Source of the DNA: Nonlabens sp. Hel1_33_55 | GTDB lineage: Bacteria > Bacteroidota > Bacteroidia > Flavobacteriales > Flavobacteriaceae | DNA: 64,000 nucleotides | Direction: 5' to 3' | NCBI RefSeq assembly: GCF_900101765.1 | Contig: NZ_LT627735.1 | Coordinates: 1,302,001 to 1,366,000, forward strand | In this document: positions 16,617 through 24,990 of the stretch, piece after piece | Layout of the letters: each line of letters begins with the position of its first letter | How positions within the stretch are numbered: position 1 is the first letter of the stretch | Notes under the pieces: generated by a model | Told to the model about the DNA's origin: nothing | Database searches by the model: none | Seen by the model: the letters and a program-made list of their open reading frames with translations, nothing else | Translations under genes and position numbers: made by a program

Positions 16617-18518
16617 ATGCTTTTTAAAAATCCCAATCTACTTTACGGGCTTTTATTCCTCACCATACCGATTATTGTTCATCTTTTCCAGCTAAGGAAA
16701 TTCAAAAAAGTACCATTTACAAACGTAGCTTTTTTAAAGCCTCTTATAACTCAAACCAGAAAAAGCCGCACGCTTAAAAAATGGTTAACTCTTATAACGC
16801 GTCTTTTAGCAATTGCCGCGATTGTCTTTGCTTTTGCACAGCCATTTCTACCAACTGATGACGATGTGAAACTGGATGAAAATCTGGTCATCTATCTAGA
16901 TAACTCCAACAGCCTACAAGCAAAAGGGGTTGATGGTAGACTTTATCAAACAGCAGTAAATGATCTAATTGAAAAGCTTCCTTCACAACTTAAGTTTTCT
17001 TTATTTACGAATAGTCAGTCGTTTCAAAATGTGACAAAGCAAGAGGTAGCAAACGAGTTAGTAGGCGCTTCTTACTCTTCTACTCAACTAAATCCAGATC
17101 AAGTAGTATTGAAAGCAAAGTCTTTTGCGACTCAAAATAACAATAGCCTTTCGTTTCTCTGGATATCAGACTTTCAGAAGCATGGATCTACACCTTTCAC
17201 TACACCTGATGAATCATGGAATACTCGTTACGTGCAGCTTAGTCCTGTTGAATATAAAAATATAAGTATCGATAGCGCTTTCGTTTCTATTGCAGATAAT
17301 AACAATTACAATATTCAATTATCACTGTCTTCAAATTTTGAAGAAGAGCAACAAGTAACAGTAAGTTTTTTTAATGAAGATTTACTTTTAGCAAAAACCT
17401 CAGCTTTAGTTTCCAATAAAACAGGTGAAGCCAGTTTTGCAATCACTGATCTCAATTCTTTCAAAGGATCCCTGCAGATAGAAGATGATGGTTTGCAATT
17501 TGACAATCGACTATATATTTCTAATAACGCTCGAGAAAAAATCAAGGTATTGCATATCAATAATACCGAGACAGATTTTCTAAAAAGAATTTACACAGCT
17601 GACGAGTTTGATTACACTATCGCTACGCCAACTAATGTAAATTACAATAGTATCAAGGATCAACAAGTGGTAGTAATTAATGAGCTAAGTGCGGTGACTA
17701 GTGCGTTAGCTACTGAACTGAATAAGTTTACATCGGCTGGGAATACTCTTATCGTTATACCGACTATTAATGGAACAGGATACGAATCATTGAACGGTCT
17801 AAACAGATTGAACACAACTACAAATGAAAAGCGAATTACTGGAATCAACTTTGATCATCCAATACTGCAAAATGTTTTTAGCAAACGTGTTACCAATTTT
17901 CAATACCCAAAAGTCAATAGTACTACATCAAATAATAACGGTGGAAATCCCGTTTTATCCTACGATGACGGCAATGCGTTTCTATCTGAATTGAACAACA
18001 CCTTTGTATTCACCGCACCGCTCAACGAAGAGAATTCAAACTTCCAGAATTCACCACTAGTGGTACCTGTGTTTTATAAAATTGGCCTGAGAAATACTAG
18101 CGCTGGCACATTATATTACCCGATATCTGAACGCAATGACATTAGCTTTCAAGTGAATTTAGAACAAGATCAAATTCTGGAACTGCAAATGGAAGAAGAG
18201 CGTATTATTCCTGAACAACGTGCCTATAATTCATTTGCAACAATTACTACAGGCAATGAGATAAATCGCGCGGGAAATTATCGTGTTATATTAGAGAACC
18301 AGCCTATAGCTTCCGTTTCATTCAATTCTTATCGAGCAGAAAATCTTGATAGTTATTATTCAAATGAAGAAATAGGTGCAACAGTATTGAGTGAAGTAGG
18401 TGAATTTGTCCAAGAGTTGGAAAGTGAAAATAACAAGATTGAGCTATGGAAAATATTTATCATGGCCGCTTTGCTTTTTCTCATCTGTGAATTATTGATT
18501 TTAAAATTTCTGAAATGA
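16617..18518 (+). CDS. BatA-domain membrane protein with VWA-like region
   Basis: A 633-residue protein. The N terminus LLYGLLFLTIPIIVHLFQLR...FLKPL is the BatA/TIGR02226 membrane domain, with a second helix at about 60-78. Then LVIYLDNSNSL gives a DxSxS metal-site motif of a von Willebrand A-like fold, followed by a long periplasmic part and a final helix (about 610-630). Such proteins are widespread in Bacteroidota and linked to the aerotolerance (bat) group, but the exact role is unknown. Its last four bases overlap the next start (ATGA). Confidence 0.85.
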   Translation: MLFKNPNLLYGLLFLTIPIIVHLFQLRKFKKVPFTNVAFLKPLITQTRKSRTLKKWLTLITRLLAIAAIVFAFAQPFLPTDDDVKLDENLVIYLDNSNSLQAKGVDGRLYQTAVNDLIEKLPSQLKFSLFTNSQSFQNVTKQEVANELVGASYSSTQLNPDQVVLKAKSFATQNNNSLSFLWISDFQKHGSTPFTTPDESWNTRYVQLSPVEYKNISIDSAFVSIADNNNYNIQLSLSSNFEEEQQVTVSFFNEDLLLAKTSALVSNKTGEASFAITDLNSFKGSLQIEDDGLQFDNRLYISNNAREKIKVLHINNTETDFLKRIYTADEFDYTIATPTNVNYNSIKDQQVVVINELSAVTSALATELNKFTSAGNTLIVIPTINGTGYESLNGLNRLNTTTNEKRITGINFDHPILQNVFSKRVTNFQYPKVNSTTSNNNGGNPVLSYDDGNAFLSELNNTFVFTAPLNEENSNFQNSPLVVPVFYKIGLRNTSAGTLYYPISERNDISFQVNLEQDQILELQMEEERIIPEQRAYNSFATITTGNEINRAGNYRVILENQPIASVSFNSYRAENLDSYYSNEEIGATVLSEVGEFVQELESENNKIELWKIFIMAALLFLICELLILKFLK

Positions 18519-19765
18519 TACTCATAAAAAATGCTCACATCCATCAACCAGATGGCGACTATCACGATAAGAAGATGGACATTCTTATCGAGAACAGAAT
18601 CATTGAAAGAATAGAGCCATCCATCGATCTAGATGTCGATCTAGTCATTGAACATAAGGATCTAAATGTCTCCGTTGGTTGGTTTGATAGCAGTGTGAGT
18701 TTTGGAGAGCCCGGTTTTGAGGAACGTCAAACCATGAAAAATGGAATGGATGTAGCGGCAAGCAGCGGTTTTACCAACATTATGCTCAACCCAAACAACA
18801 AACCAAACCCACAAGATGCCTCTGGTGTCAACTACCTAAAGTCCATAAGCGCAGGTCATGCAACAACATTACATCCTGTTGGGAATTTTAGCATAGATCA
18901 AAAAGGAGATCATCTTGCAGAACTGTTTGATATGCACAATGCAGGTGCAGTATCCTTTTATGATTTCAAAAATTCTTTAGAAAATGCAAACTTGCTAAAG
19001 GTAGGTTTGCAATATGTCAAACCTTTTGATGGAGTCATTCAATCGTTTCCTCAGGATGCTCAAATCGCCGGAAAAGGAATGGTTAATGAAGATGTTGCTG
19101 GCACACAATTAGGCCTGAAAACAATCCCAAAATTCGCTGAAGAACTGCGCGTTTCAAGAGACATTGAAATAGCAAGATATACTGGAGCAGACTTACATAT
19201 TCCCACAATAACTACAGGCGCGTCACTTGAACTTATTAAAAAAGCCAAAAAAGATGGACTTAAGATTACCTGTAGCGTATCTGTTCATCATCTATTACAA
19301 AATAGCGAGGCACTAATTGAATACGACACAAATTTCAAAGTTCAGCCTCCATTGAGAGATCCAGCTGAAAATAAAAATTTGATCAAACATATAAAATCAG
19401 GAACAGTAGATATGATCACTTCAGATCATACGCCTCTTGCCATAGAGTCCAAGGAAGTTGAATTCGATCAGGCAGATTATGGGACGATAGGTCTAGAAAG
19501 TGTTTATGGAGCGCTTAGTCAAAAGATTGACCAAGCAACTTTAATAAAACTACTAACCGCAGGTTACGAGGTTTTTTTAAAAGATTCTCCCAAAATAGAA
19601 GTTGGAGCTGTTGCTAATCTTACTTTCTTCACAACAGAAGTAAATTATACACAGGAAAGAAAACAACTAAAGAGTACCTCTAAAAACAGTCTTTTTATAG
19701 GAATGAAAATGAAAGGAAAAGCTCTTGGAATTTATAACAATGGAAAACTAATCTGGAATGAATAA
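18515..19765 (+). CDS. Dihydroorotase-like protein lacking the metal-binding His pair
   Basis: A 416-residue amidohydrolase-fold protein most like type I dihydroorotases (GFTNIMLNPNNKP, TSDHTPLAIESKE, PLRDPAENKNLI). The canonical DxHVHLREPG zinc motif is replaced by DSSVSFGEPG (residues 58-67): both histidines are serine and the substrate arginine is glycine. The later HxxH stretch is HIPT. It is therefore probably not an active dihydroorotase, resembling the non-catalytic PyrC-prime proteins that support aspartate transcarbamoylase in some bacteria. It overlaps the BatA-like gene by 4 nt and the next gene by 8 nt. Confidence 0.85.
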   Translation: MILIKNAHIHQPDGDYHDKKMDILIENRIIERIEPSIDLDVDLVIEHKDLNVSVGWFDSSVSFGEPGFEERQTMKNGMDVAASSGFTNIMLNPNNKPNPQDASGVNYLKSISAGHATTLHPVGNFSIDQKGDHLAELFDMHNAGAVSFYDFKNSLENANLLKVGLQYVKPFDGVIQSFPQDAQIAGKGMVNEDVAGTQLGLKTIPKFAEELRVSRDIEIARYTGADLHIPTITTGASLELIKKAKKDGLKITCSVSVHHLLQNSEALIEYDTNFKVQPPLRDPAENKNLIKHIKSGTVDMITSDHTPLAIESKEVEFDQADYGTIGLESVYGALSQKIDQATLIKLLTAGYEVFLKDSPKIEVGAVANLTFFTTEVNYTQERKQLKSTSKNSLFIGMKMKGKALGIYNNGKLIWNE

Positions 19766-20114
19766 CGACCCACAAGGTAAGTCACTAGCGCTTTTTGCGT
19801 ATGCAAGTGCCATCCTTCTATATTTTCACCTTATCGTCTTTGTAGCCGCTTTAGGCGTAGCTATTTTACTTAACCTAAATAAAAATCAGCCGTTTGCTAC
19901 CTTTCATCACAGGCAGATGCTAGGGATCGCTTGTATCGCTTTATTGATCAGCGCTTTTAGCAATATTTTACCTAATGGCTGGATCGCATTTGTCCTAATT
20001 TCCCTGATTATTTTCATGGCGATTTTAGGATTTGCAGATGCCTATAAAAACCAAACCACTCCGCTACCCTATGTAGGCGAACAATTCCAAAAGTGGTTCA
20101 CATTTATCAAATAA
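19758..20114 (+). CDS. Small three-helix membrane protein, DUF4870-like
   Basis: A 118-residue protein with hydrophobic segments at about 12-38, 54-70 and 75-92. FATFHHRQMLGIA between helices 1 and 2 resembles the FHARQ-type motif of DUF4870/Tic20-like small membrane proteins; this is a weak family call. It overlaps the dihydroorotase-like gene by 8 nt and precedes the esterase gene by 1 nt, so it belongs to a four-gene operon starting at 16617. Confidence 0.7.
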   Translation: MNNDPQGKSLALFAYASAILLYFHLIVFVAALGVAILLNLNKNQPFATFHHRQMLGIACIALLISAFSNILPNGWIAFVLISLIIFMAILGFADAYKNQTTPLPYVGEQFQKWFTFIK

Positions 20115-20115
20115 C

Positions 20116-20781
20116 ATGAATACAGATTTAAGTCTTCAATATATCTCAAGACCTGCCGATAAGGCAAATGCCCCATTACTAATTCTAGTCCATGGTTACG
20201 GTTCTAACGAGCAGGATTTATTCTCTTTTGCACCACAAATGGATAAAGGAATCCATATAATTTCCGTTCGCGCACCTTACGATTTACCGCCATATGGCGC
20301 TGCGTGGTATGCAATTGACTACACGGCAGATAAAGGAAAGTTTTCTGATCTTAATCAAGCGAGAGAAAGCATTCAGCTTCTCAAAACCTTCATAGTTGAA
20401 ATTGTAGATCGCTACAATGTAAACAAGGAAAGCGTCAATATTCTTGGCTTTTCACAGGGCGCGATTCTCTCCATGGCAATGGCGCTTTCAGACCCTACTA
20501 TTTTCAGGAATGTGGTTGCAATGTCTGGATATTTGAATGAAGATCTTGTTGAAGATATAAATGGTTTGGAATCTCGCTTTCGCGAAAGCGAACTCAAAAC
20601 AAACTTCTTCATTTCTCATGGAACTATGGATCAAGTTATTCCATTTGACTGGGCCATGCAGGTACAACCAGTGATGGAAAAACTGAATGTGGACTATCTT
20701 TTCAAACAATATCCTATGGGTCATGGTGTCTCTCCAGAGAATTTTCACGACATGAAAAAATGGCTTGAAGAAAGACTCTAA
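20116..20781 (+). CDS. Phospholipase/carboxylesterase-type alpha/beta hydrolase
   Basis: A 221-residue alpha/beta hydrolase. The oxyanion-hole LVHGYGSNEQDLF, nucleophile elbow GFSQGA, the Asp in HGTMDQVIPF and the His in MGHGVSPENF form the full catalytic triad of the carboxylesterase/phospholipase family. There is no signal peptide, so it is cytoplasmic. The palindrome occurs in the frame giving RFRES rather than AFAKA. The natural substrate is unknown. Confidence 0.88.
   Translation: MNTDLSLQYISRPADKANAPLLILVHGYGSNEQDLFSFAPQMDKGIHIISVRAPYDLPPYGAAWYAIDYTADKGKFSDLNQARESIQLLKTFIVEIVDRYNVNKESVNILGFSQGAILSMAMALSDPTIFRNVVAMSGYLNEDLVEDINGLESRFRESELKTNFFISHGTMDQVIPFDWAMQVQPVMEKLNVDYLFKQYPMGHGVSPENFHDMKKWLEERL
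20575..20590. repeat. 16-bp palindrome, copy 6 (inside the esterase gene)
   Basis: Exact CGCTTTCGCGAAAGCG, read in the second frame as RFRES. Confidence 0.95.
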
Positions 20782-21285
20782 CTACCTGTAACGATCATTG
20801 AGTACGGAAGCGGTAGTCTCTAAAGTAATTGTGTCCTCGTCCTGAATTGTATAGGTGACCAGCAACTCGCCCCATTGATTATTGTCAGAAAAGTTGACCA
20901 ACACCCATTTATGGTTGATGAATCTGGTGTCATTGATCTGAAAACCGCGACCCTGGCCAGTAAATGGTACTAATGGATTACCTCCTGATTCCAGGTTTAA
21001 ATCAAGCAATTGATCCGTGACATTCTGCTGTACTCGCTCTGAGGTCCATCCCAGTTTTTCAAAATAATTTTTAGCTTCTTGATGCTGTTCAAGGGTAAAG
21101 CTAATAGGCTGATTGAGTTGGGAATCTGCAATACTGTCAAGTAGAGCATCCTGCTCCACAGTTTTGGCTCGTAATGAGATGACATCGTTTTCAATGGATT
21201 CTTGATAATTCCTGCCGTTCACATACAGAATCAAGGCGATTAGTGAAGCAAAGATAAATAGATATAAAAAGAGATTGCGTCTCAT
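20782..21285 (-). CDS. Membrane-anchored protein of unknown function
   Basis: A 167-residue protein with one N-terminal helix (about 5-21), a short predicted coiled coil (about 30-55) and a soluble beta-rich C-terminal domain (HKWVLVNFSDNNQWGELLVTYTI). It is probably exposed to the periplasm. I do not recognise the family. Its ATG overlaps the stop of the MBL-fold gene by 4 nt (ATGA), and its stop abuts the convergent esterase stop. Confidence 0.75.
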   Translation of the reverse strand: MRRNLFLYLFIFASLIALILYVNGRNYQESIENDVISLRAKTVEQDALLDSIADSQLNQPISFTLEQHQEAKNYFEKLGWTSERVQQNVTDQLLDLNLESGGNPLVPFTGQGRGFQINDTRFINHKWVLVNFSDNNQWGELLVTYTIQDEDTITLETTASVLNDRYR

Positions 21286-22055
21286 GAATGTGATGTTAAT
21301 TTTAAGGTGTCATAGGCCAGAAATACATTTTCTGGTAGGCTTTTTTCTACTTCTTTGTGGAAACCTAAATGATAGCTAATGTGTGTAAAATATGTTCGCT
21401 TAGGTTTTAATTCATCAACCAGTGCGAGTGCCTCCTCAATGTTCAAATGAGTTTTATGCGGTTCATATCTCAAGGCATTGATGACCAGAATGTCAAGATT
21501 TTTGAGCTTTTCCTTTTCATTAGATTCGATAGTTTTTACATCGGTCATGTAGGCTAGATCTCCAATTCGGAAACCATGGACCGGTATAAAACCGTGACTA
21601 GCCTTTATAGGCATGATTTTGACACCTTCAATGATGAGTTCATCGGTATCAAATCGATGTATTTCCAGGTCTGCTACTCCAGGATATTTATCTACTTCCT
21701 TAAACATGTAGCTAAATCGATCTCTCAAAGATTCCTCGACTCGATTTGTCATGTAACACTGGATGGCTCCTTGTCTAAAAAAGACGGGTCGTAAATCATC
21801 GAGGCCGGCTGTGTGATCTGCATGTTCGTGAGTGAACAATAAGGCGTCAAAACCGTCTATATGATTTGTTAGCATTTGTTGTCTAAAGTCAGGCCCACAG
21901 TCAATAATAAAGCGCTTGTCATCTACAGCAATAGCAGCACTTACTCTTAATCGTCTATCTCGTGGATCTGTACTCAAACAAACTGGATGATCGCTTCCTA
22001 TAACGGGAATTCCCTGCGATGTACCTGTGCCTAGTATGGTGATTTCTACTTTCAT
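21282..22055 (-). CDS. MBL-fold metallo-hydrolase (PhnP-like)
   Basis: A 257-residue metallo-beta-lactamase-fold enzyme with the metal motif HEHADH, an upstream IDCGPDFRQQM and later histidines in KASHGF and YFTHISYHLG. GTGTSQGIPVIG at the start is typical of the PhnP/phosphodiesterase branch. Its substrate may be a cyclic nucleotide or sugar phosphodiester; this cannot be settled from motifs. It is co-transcribed with the overlapping unknown gene downstream. Confidence 0.88.
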   Translation of the reverse strand: MKVEITILGTGTSQGIPVIGSDHPVCLSTDPRDRRLRVSAAIAVDDKRFIIDCGPDFRQQMLTNHIDGFDALLFTHEHADHTAGLDDLRPVFFRQGAIQCYMTNRVEESLRDRFSYMFKEVDKYPGVADLEIHRFDTDELIIEGVKIMPIKASHGFIPVHGFRIGDLAYMTDVKTIESNEKEKLKNLDILVINALRYEPHKTHLNIEEALALVDELKPKRTYFTHISYHLGFHKEVEKSLPENVFLAYDTLKLTSHS

Positions 22056-22084
22056 TAAGTTAGGTTAAAAGTATTGATATTTTT

Positions 22085-22113
22085 TTGTTCTACTAGGACG
22101 TTCGTTACCTTTG
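22085..22113 (+). promoter_or_regulatory. Promoter of the 485-residue unknown gene
   Basis: TTG (22085-22087), 18-nt spacer and TACCTTTG (22106-22113) match the consensus and place transcription start close to 22119. This rules out a TTG start at 22111, which lies inside the box, and supports ATG 22138. Confidence 0.6.
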
Positions 22114-22137
22114 TTTATAACATCTAAAGACGTTTAC

Positions 22138-23595
22138 ATGGCCATTACCTTACCAGGAGATAACGACTTTGAGTCAGTTCCTTCCCTCAAAAACAAAGCT
22201 CTTAGAATTAATCTGAACCGTAATATCTACGGGACTTTTGCAGAAATAGGAGCTGGCCAGGAAACGGTAAGGCATTTCTTTAGAGCAGGTGGCGCTTCGG
22301 GAACTATTGCAAAAGCAATGAGTGCCTACGATAAGGACTTTTCTGATGCCGTTTACGGTATTCAAGATGATGGTCGCTATGTAACCGAATCTAGACTGCG
22401 CAAGATGTTGCGTCACGAGACCGATCTTATTGAAGAGCGCATTTCCAGAGAAAAACATCCAGACAAATTATTCTTCACCTATGCAAATACGGTAGCTACT
22501 ATCGATTTTGCTAAGAAATTTTTAGGTCACGGTTGGGTAGGAATAAAATTTCAGGCTGCGCCAGGCGAGGAATACAGCGAAATTATTCTACACGTTCGTT
22601 TCAAGGAACGTGACGCACGATTGCAACAAATCACACTGGGAACCTTGGGGACCAATTTGATTTACGGCGCTTTTTACAAGCATGATCAGCCTAAAAAACT
22701 CTTGAAATATCTTTACGATCATATTGATAAGGATAAGATCGAGATTGACATGATCAATTTTGATGGACCTCGATTCAAAAACGTGGATAACCGTTTGATG
22801 AGTCTGCAGTTATTACGTAATGAAATGACTGAGGCCGTAATGTTCGGCCCAGACGGTAAAAACATTCTTGCTGCTAGAATTCTTTATAAGAAGAATGTAT
22901 TAGCCTTGAGAGGTAGCTTTAGACCAGTAACTAAGGTAAATATGGATATGTATCACAAGGCTCGATCCATGTTTGTAAAATCAGGAAAGGTTCAGGAGGA
23001 TCGATTGGAAACCATATTTGAAATTACGCTTAGTAACTTAAAAGCTTCTGGTGAAATTGATGAAGAAGACTTCATGCATCGCGCAGAACTTCTCTGTTCA
23101 TTAGGTCAAACGGTAATGATCTCTAACTTTAAGGAGTACTATCGCTTAGTGGAATATCTAAATAATTATACAAAAGAGCGCATTGGGCTTGTAATGGGAA
23201 CCAATAATCTCATCGACATATTTGACACTCAATATTATCACCACTTAAGCGGCGGTATATTAGAAGCCTTTGGAAAACTATTCTTCAAGGATTTGCGTGT
23301 ATATCTATATCCTATGCAGGATGCCGAAACTGGCGAACTCACGACTAGTGAGAATCTAAAGGTACATCCACGTATGAAGGAATTGTACAAATTCTTCAAG
23401 TACAACGGTCGTGTGATTGACATAGAAAACTTTGACTCAGAAATAGGTCATATCTACTCACGCGAGGTGTTGCGCATGATTGAATCTGGTGAAGATGGCT
23501 GGCAAGATATGTTACCAGAAGGTATTCCAGAATTGATTGATGAAGGTAACTTCTTTGGCTGCAATGAAAACTGCGAACCCGAAACGGTGGATTAA
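22138..23595 (+). CDS. Conserved protein of unknown function (485 residues)
   Basis: A soluble 485-residue protein without signal peptide or membrane helix. Its opening (NRNIYGTFAEIGAGQETVRHFFRAGGASGTIAKAMSAYD) and the FDGPRF / SLQLLRNEM blocks look strongly conserved. The C terminus has a small cysteine pair (GCNENC). I do not recognise a named catalytic domain. Orthologues in databases may carry inconsistent names, so any label such as nucleotide adenylyltransferase should be treated as unproven. It stands alone between divergent and convergent neighbours. Confidence 0.75.
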   Translation: MAITLPGDNDFESVPSLKNKALRINLNRNIYGTFAEIGAGQETVRHFFRAGGASGTIAKAMSAYDKDFSDAVYGIQDDGRYVTESRLRKMLRHETDLIEERISREKHPDKLFFTYANTVATIDFAKKFLGHGWVGIKFQAAPGEEYSEIILHVRFKERDARLQQITLGTLGTNLIYGAFYKHDQPKKLLKYLYDHIDKDKIEIDMINFDGPRFKNVDNRLMSLQLLRNEMTEAVMFGPDGKNILAARILYKKNVLALRGSFRPVTKVNMDMYHKARSMFVKSGKVQEDRLETIFEITLSNLKASGEIDEEDFMHRAELLCSLGQTVMISNFKEYYRLVEYLNNYTKERIGLVMGTNNLIDIFDTQYYHHLSGGILEAFGKLFFKDLRVYLYPMQDAETGELTTSENLKVHPRMKELYKFFKYNGRVIDIENFDSEIGHIYSREVLRMIESGEDGWQDMLPEGIPELIDEGNFFGCNENCEPETVD

Positions 23596-23598
23596 ATA

Positions 23599-24048
23599 CT
23601 ACAGGATTTGATCTGTATGTTCTTTAGTCTTGACTTTTGAAATCACTTCTTCAATAACCCCATTTTCATCAATTACAAAAGTGGTGCGGTGAATACCATC
23701 GTATTCTTTACCCATAAACTTTTTCGGGCCCCAAACTTTGTATGCATTGAGCAATTCGTGATTCTCATCTGCTAGTAGGTCGTAGGGTAACTCAAACTTT
23801 TCCTTAAAATTGGATTGGCGCTTTTGACTATCTGCACTGGCGCCTAATATTTCGTATCCGCTTTCGCGAAAGCGAGATACATTATCTCTTAAATTGCAAG
23901 CTTCAGCAGTACATCCTGGGGTACTAGCTTTGGGATAAAAGAATAGAACCAACTTTTTACCTTTGAAGTCAGAAAGCGAGACTATTTCACCGTCTTGGTT
24001 AGGAATTGAAAAATCAGGAGCTTTGTAGCCAGCTTTGAGAGTCGTCAT
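23599..24048 (-). CDS. bcp: Thiol peroxidase, Bcp/PrxQ type
   Basis: A 149-residue peroxiredoxin. The peroxidatic cysteine is in STPGCTAEAC, with the resolving cysteine five residues later as in PrxQ. It reduces hydroperoxides with thioredoxin in the cytoplasm. ATG 24048 gives the usual MTTLKAGYKAPDF start; the upstream TTG-like extension is rejected because it runs into nth. The palindrome is read as RFRES. The start lies only 30 bp from the divergent nth start. Confidence 0.93.
   Translation of the reverse strand: MTTLKAGYKAPDFSIPNQDGEIVSLSDFKGKKLVLFFYPKASTPGCTAEACNLRDNVSRFRESGYEILGASADSQKRQSNFKEKFELPYDLLADENHELLNAYKVWGPKKFMGKEYDGIHRTTFVIDENGVIEEVISKVKTKEHTDQIL
23859..23874. repeat. 16-bp palindrome, copy 7 (inside bcp)
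   Basis: Exact CGCTTTCGCGAAAGCG, read on the - strand as RFRES. Confidence 0.95.
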
Positions 24049-24078
24049 GGTATAGTTTTTAATAACACGAAGATAGTA

Positions 24079-24750
24079 ATGAAAAAACAGGAAAAAGTAA
24101 ATTTTGTAATACAAACGCTAGAAGAACTTTATCCAGTCATTCCTGTTCCATTGGATCACAAAGATCCTTATACGCTACTAATTGCTGTGTTAATGAGTGC
24201 TCAAAGTACTGATGTTAGGGTGAATCAAATCACGCCTTTACTATTTGAACGAGCAGACAATCCGTATGATATGATCCGACTTTCTGTAGAAGAAATAAGG
24301 GAAATCATCAAACCTGTAGGACTATCTCCTATGAAGGCAAAAGGTATTTACGGATTGAGTCATATTTTAATCGATAAGCATAATGGCCTTGTTCCTAAAA
24401 CCTACGAAGAATTGGAAGAACTTCCTGCGGTAGGTCACAAAACAGCAGCTGTAGTTTTGTCTCAAGCCTTTGGAATACCAGCATTTCCTGTGGATACTCA
24501 TATACATCGATTAATGTACCGATGGAACTTGACTAATGGAAAGAACGTGGTACAAACAGAAAGAGATGCCAAGCGCTTATTTCCGGAAGAAAAATGGAAC
24601 GAACTTCATTTACAAATCATCTGGTATGGCCGTCAATATAGTCCTGCTCGTGGTTGGGATCTAGAGAAAGACATCATCACCAAAACAATAGGCAGAAAAA
24701 CAGTTCTAGCAGATTACCATAAAATAAAAACCCGTCGAGGCAAAGCCTAG
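24079..24750 (+). CDS. nth: Endonuclease III-like DNA glycosylase without Fe-S cluster motif
   Basis: A 223-residue HhH-GPD base-excision glycosylase. The helix-hairpin-helix LPAVGHKTA carries the catalytic Lys121, and VDTHIHR has Asp139. It removes oxidised pyrimidines and nicks at AP sites. The C-terminal CX6CX2CX5C iron-sulfur loop of the E. coli enzyme is absent (YGRQYSPARGWDLEKDIITK instead), a form I believe occurs in other flavobacteria. Its last codons (TRRGKA and stop) lie within a hairpin that serves the opposite strand as a terminator. Confidence 0.9.
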   Translation: MKKQEKVNFVIQTLEELYPVIPVPLDHKDPYTLLIAVLMSAQSTDVRVNQITPLLFERADNPYDMIRLSVEEIREIIKPVGLSPMKAKGIYGLSHILIDKHNGLVPKTYEELEELPAVGHKTAAVVLSQAFGIPAFPVDTHIHRLMYRWNLTNGKNVVQTERDAKRLFPEEKWNELHLQIIWYGRQYSPARGWDLEKDIITKTIGRKTVLADYHKIKTRRGKA

Positions 24751-24757
24751 ACGGGTC
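24728..24757 (-). terminator. Terminator of the sigma/microprotein unit, inside the nth 3' end
   Basis: CCCGTCGAGGC (24731-24741) pairs with GCCTAGACGGG (24745-24755) across a 3-nt loop, with one mismatch. On the - strand it is followed by a T-run (TTTTTATTTTAT), so it terminates the leftward transcript. On the + strand there is no T-run. Confidence 0.7.
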
Positions 24758-24779
24758 AAGCAAATCTAAAAAACAAAAT

Positions 24780-24926
24780 TTAGTTGTTTAATGTTTCAAA
24801 AGTCATGTGATTGACTTTTATGACACTAAGTGCTTTTGAAAAGGATAAAATCCTTTGAATTGTTTCTGGTCGTGGACCTGATGTTTTCAATGATTCTGGA
24901 GTAGGTTTATTGTAAAGTTTTGGCAT
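24780..24926 (-). CDS. 48-residue microprotein downstream of the sigma factor
   Basis: An ATG-started frame of 48 codons, MPKLYNKPTPESLKTSGPRP at the N terminus and a helical IQRILSFSKAL segment after it. It is followed by the - strand terminator at 24728-24757 and lies 64 nt after the sigma gene stop on the same strand. The surrounding gap would otherwise be empty, and basic/Pro-rich small proteins starting MPKLY are, as I recall, seen near flavobacterial sigma-70 genes. Function unknown; a regulatory peptide or nucleic-acid-binding role is conceivable. Confidence 0.6.
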   Translation of the reverse strand: MPKLYNKPTPESLKTSGPRPETIQRILSFSKALSVIKVNHMTFETLNN

Positions 24927-24990
24927 GTGATAGTGTTATTGATTTTACTCAAAACGCACAAAACTTGTCAATATTATATTCCAGAATAAA

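Noticed and set aside
17276..17283. CGCTTTCG, an exact half of the palindrome within the longest internal gap
   Set aside because: An 8-mer is expected by chance at this frequency, and the other half is absent; not counted as a copy.
22111..22137. TTG-started longer form of the 485-residue gene
   Set aside because: The codon lies within the -7 promoter box; ATG 22138 is supported.
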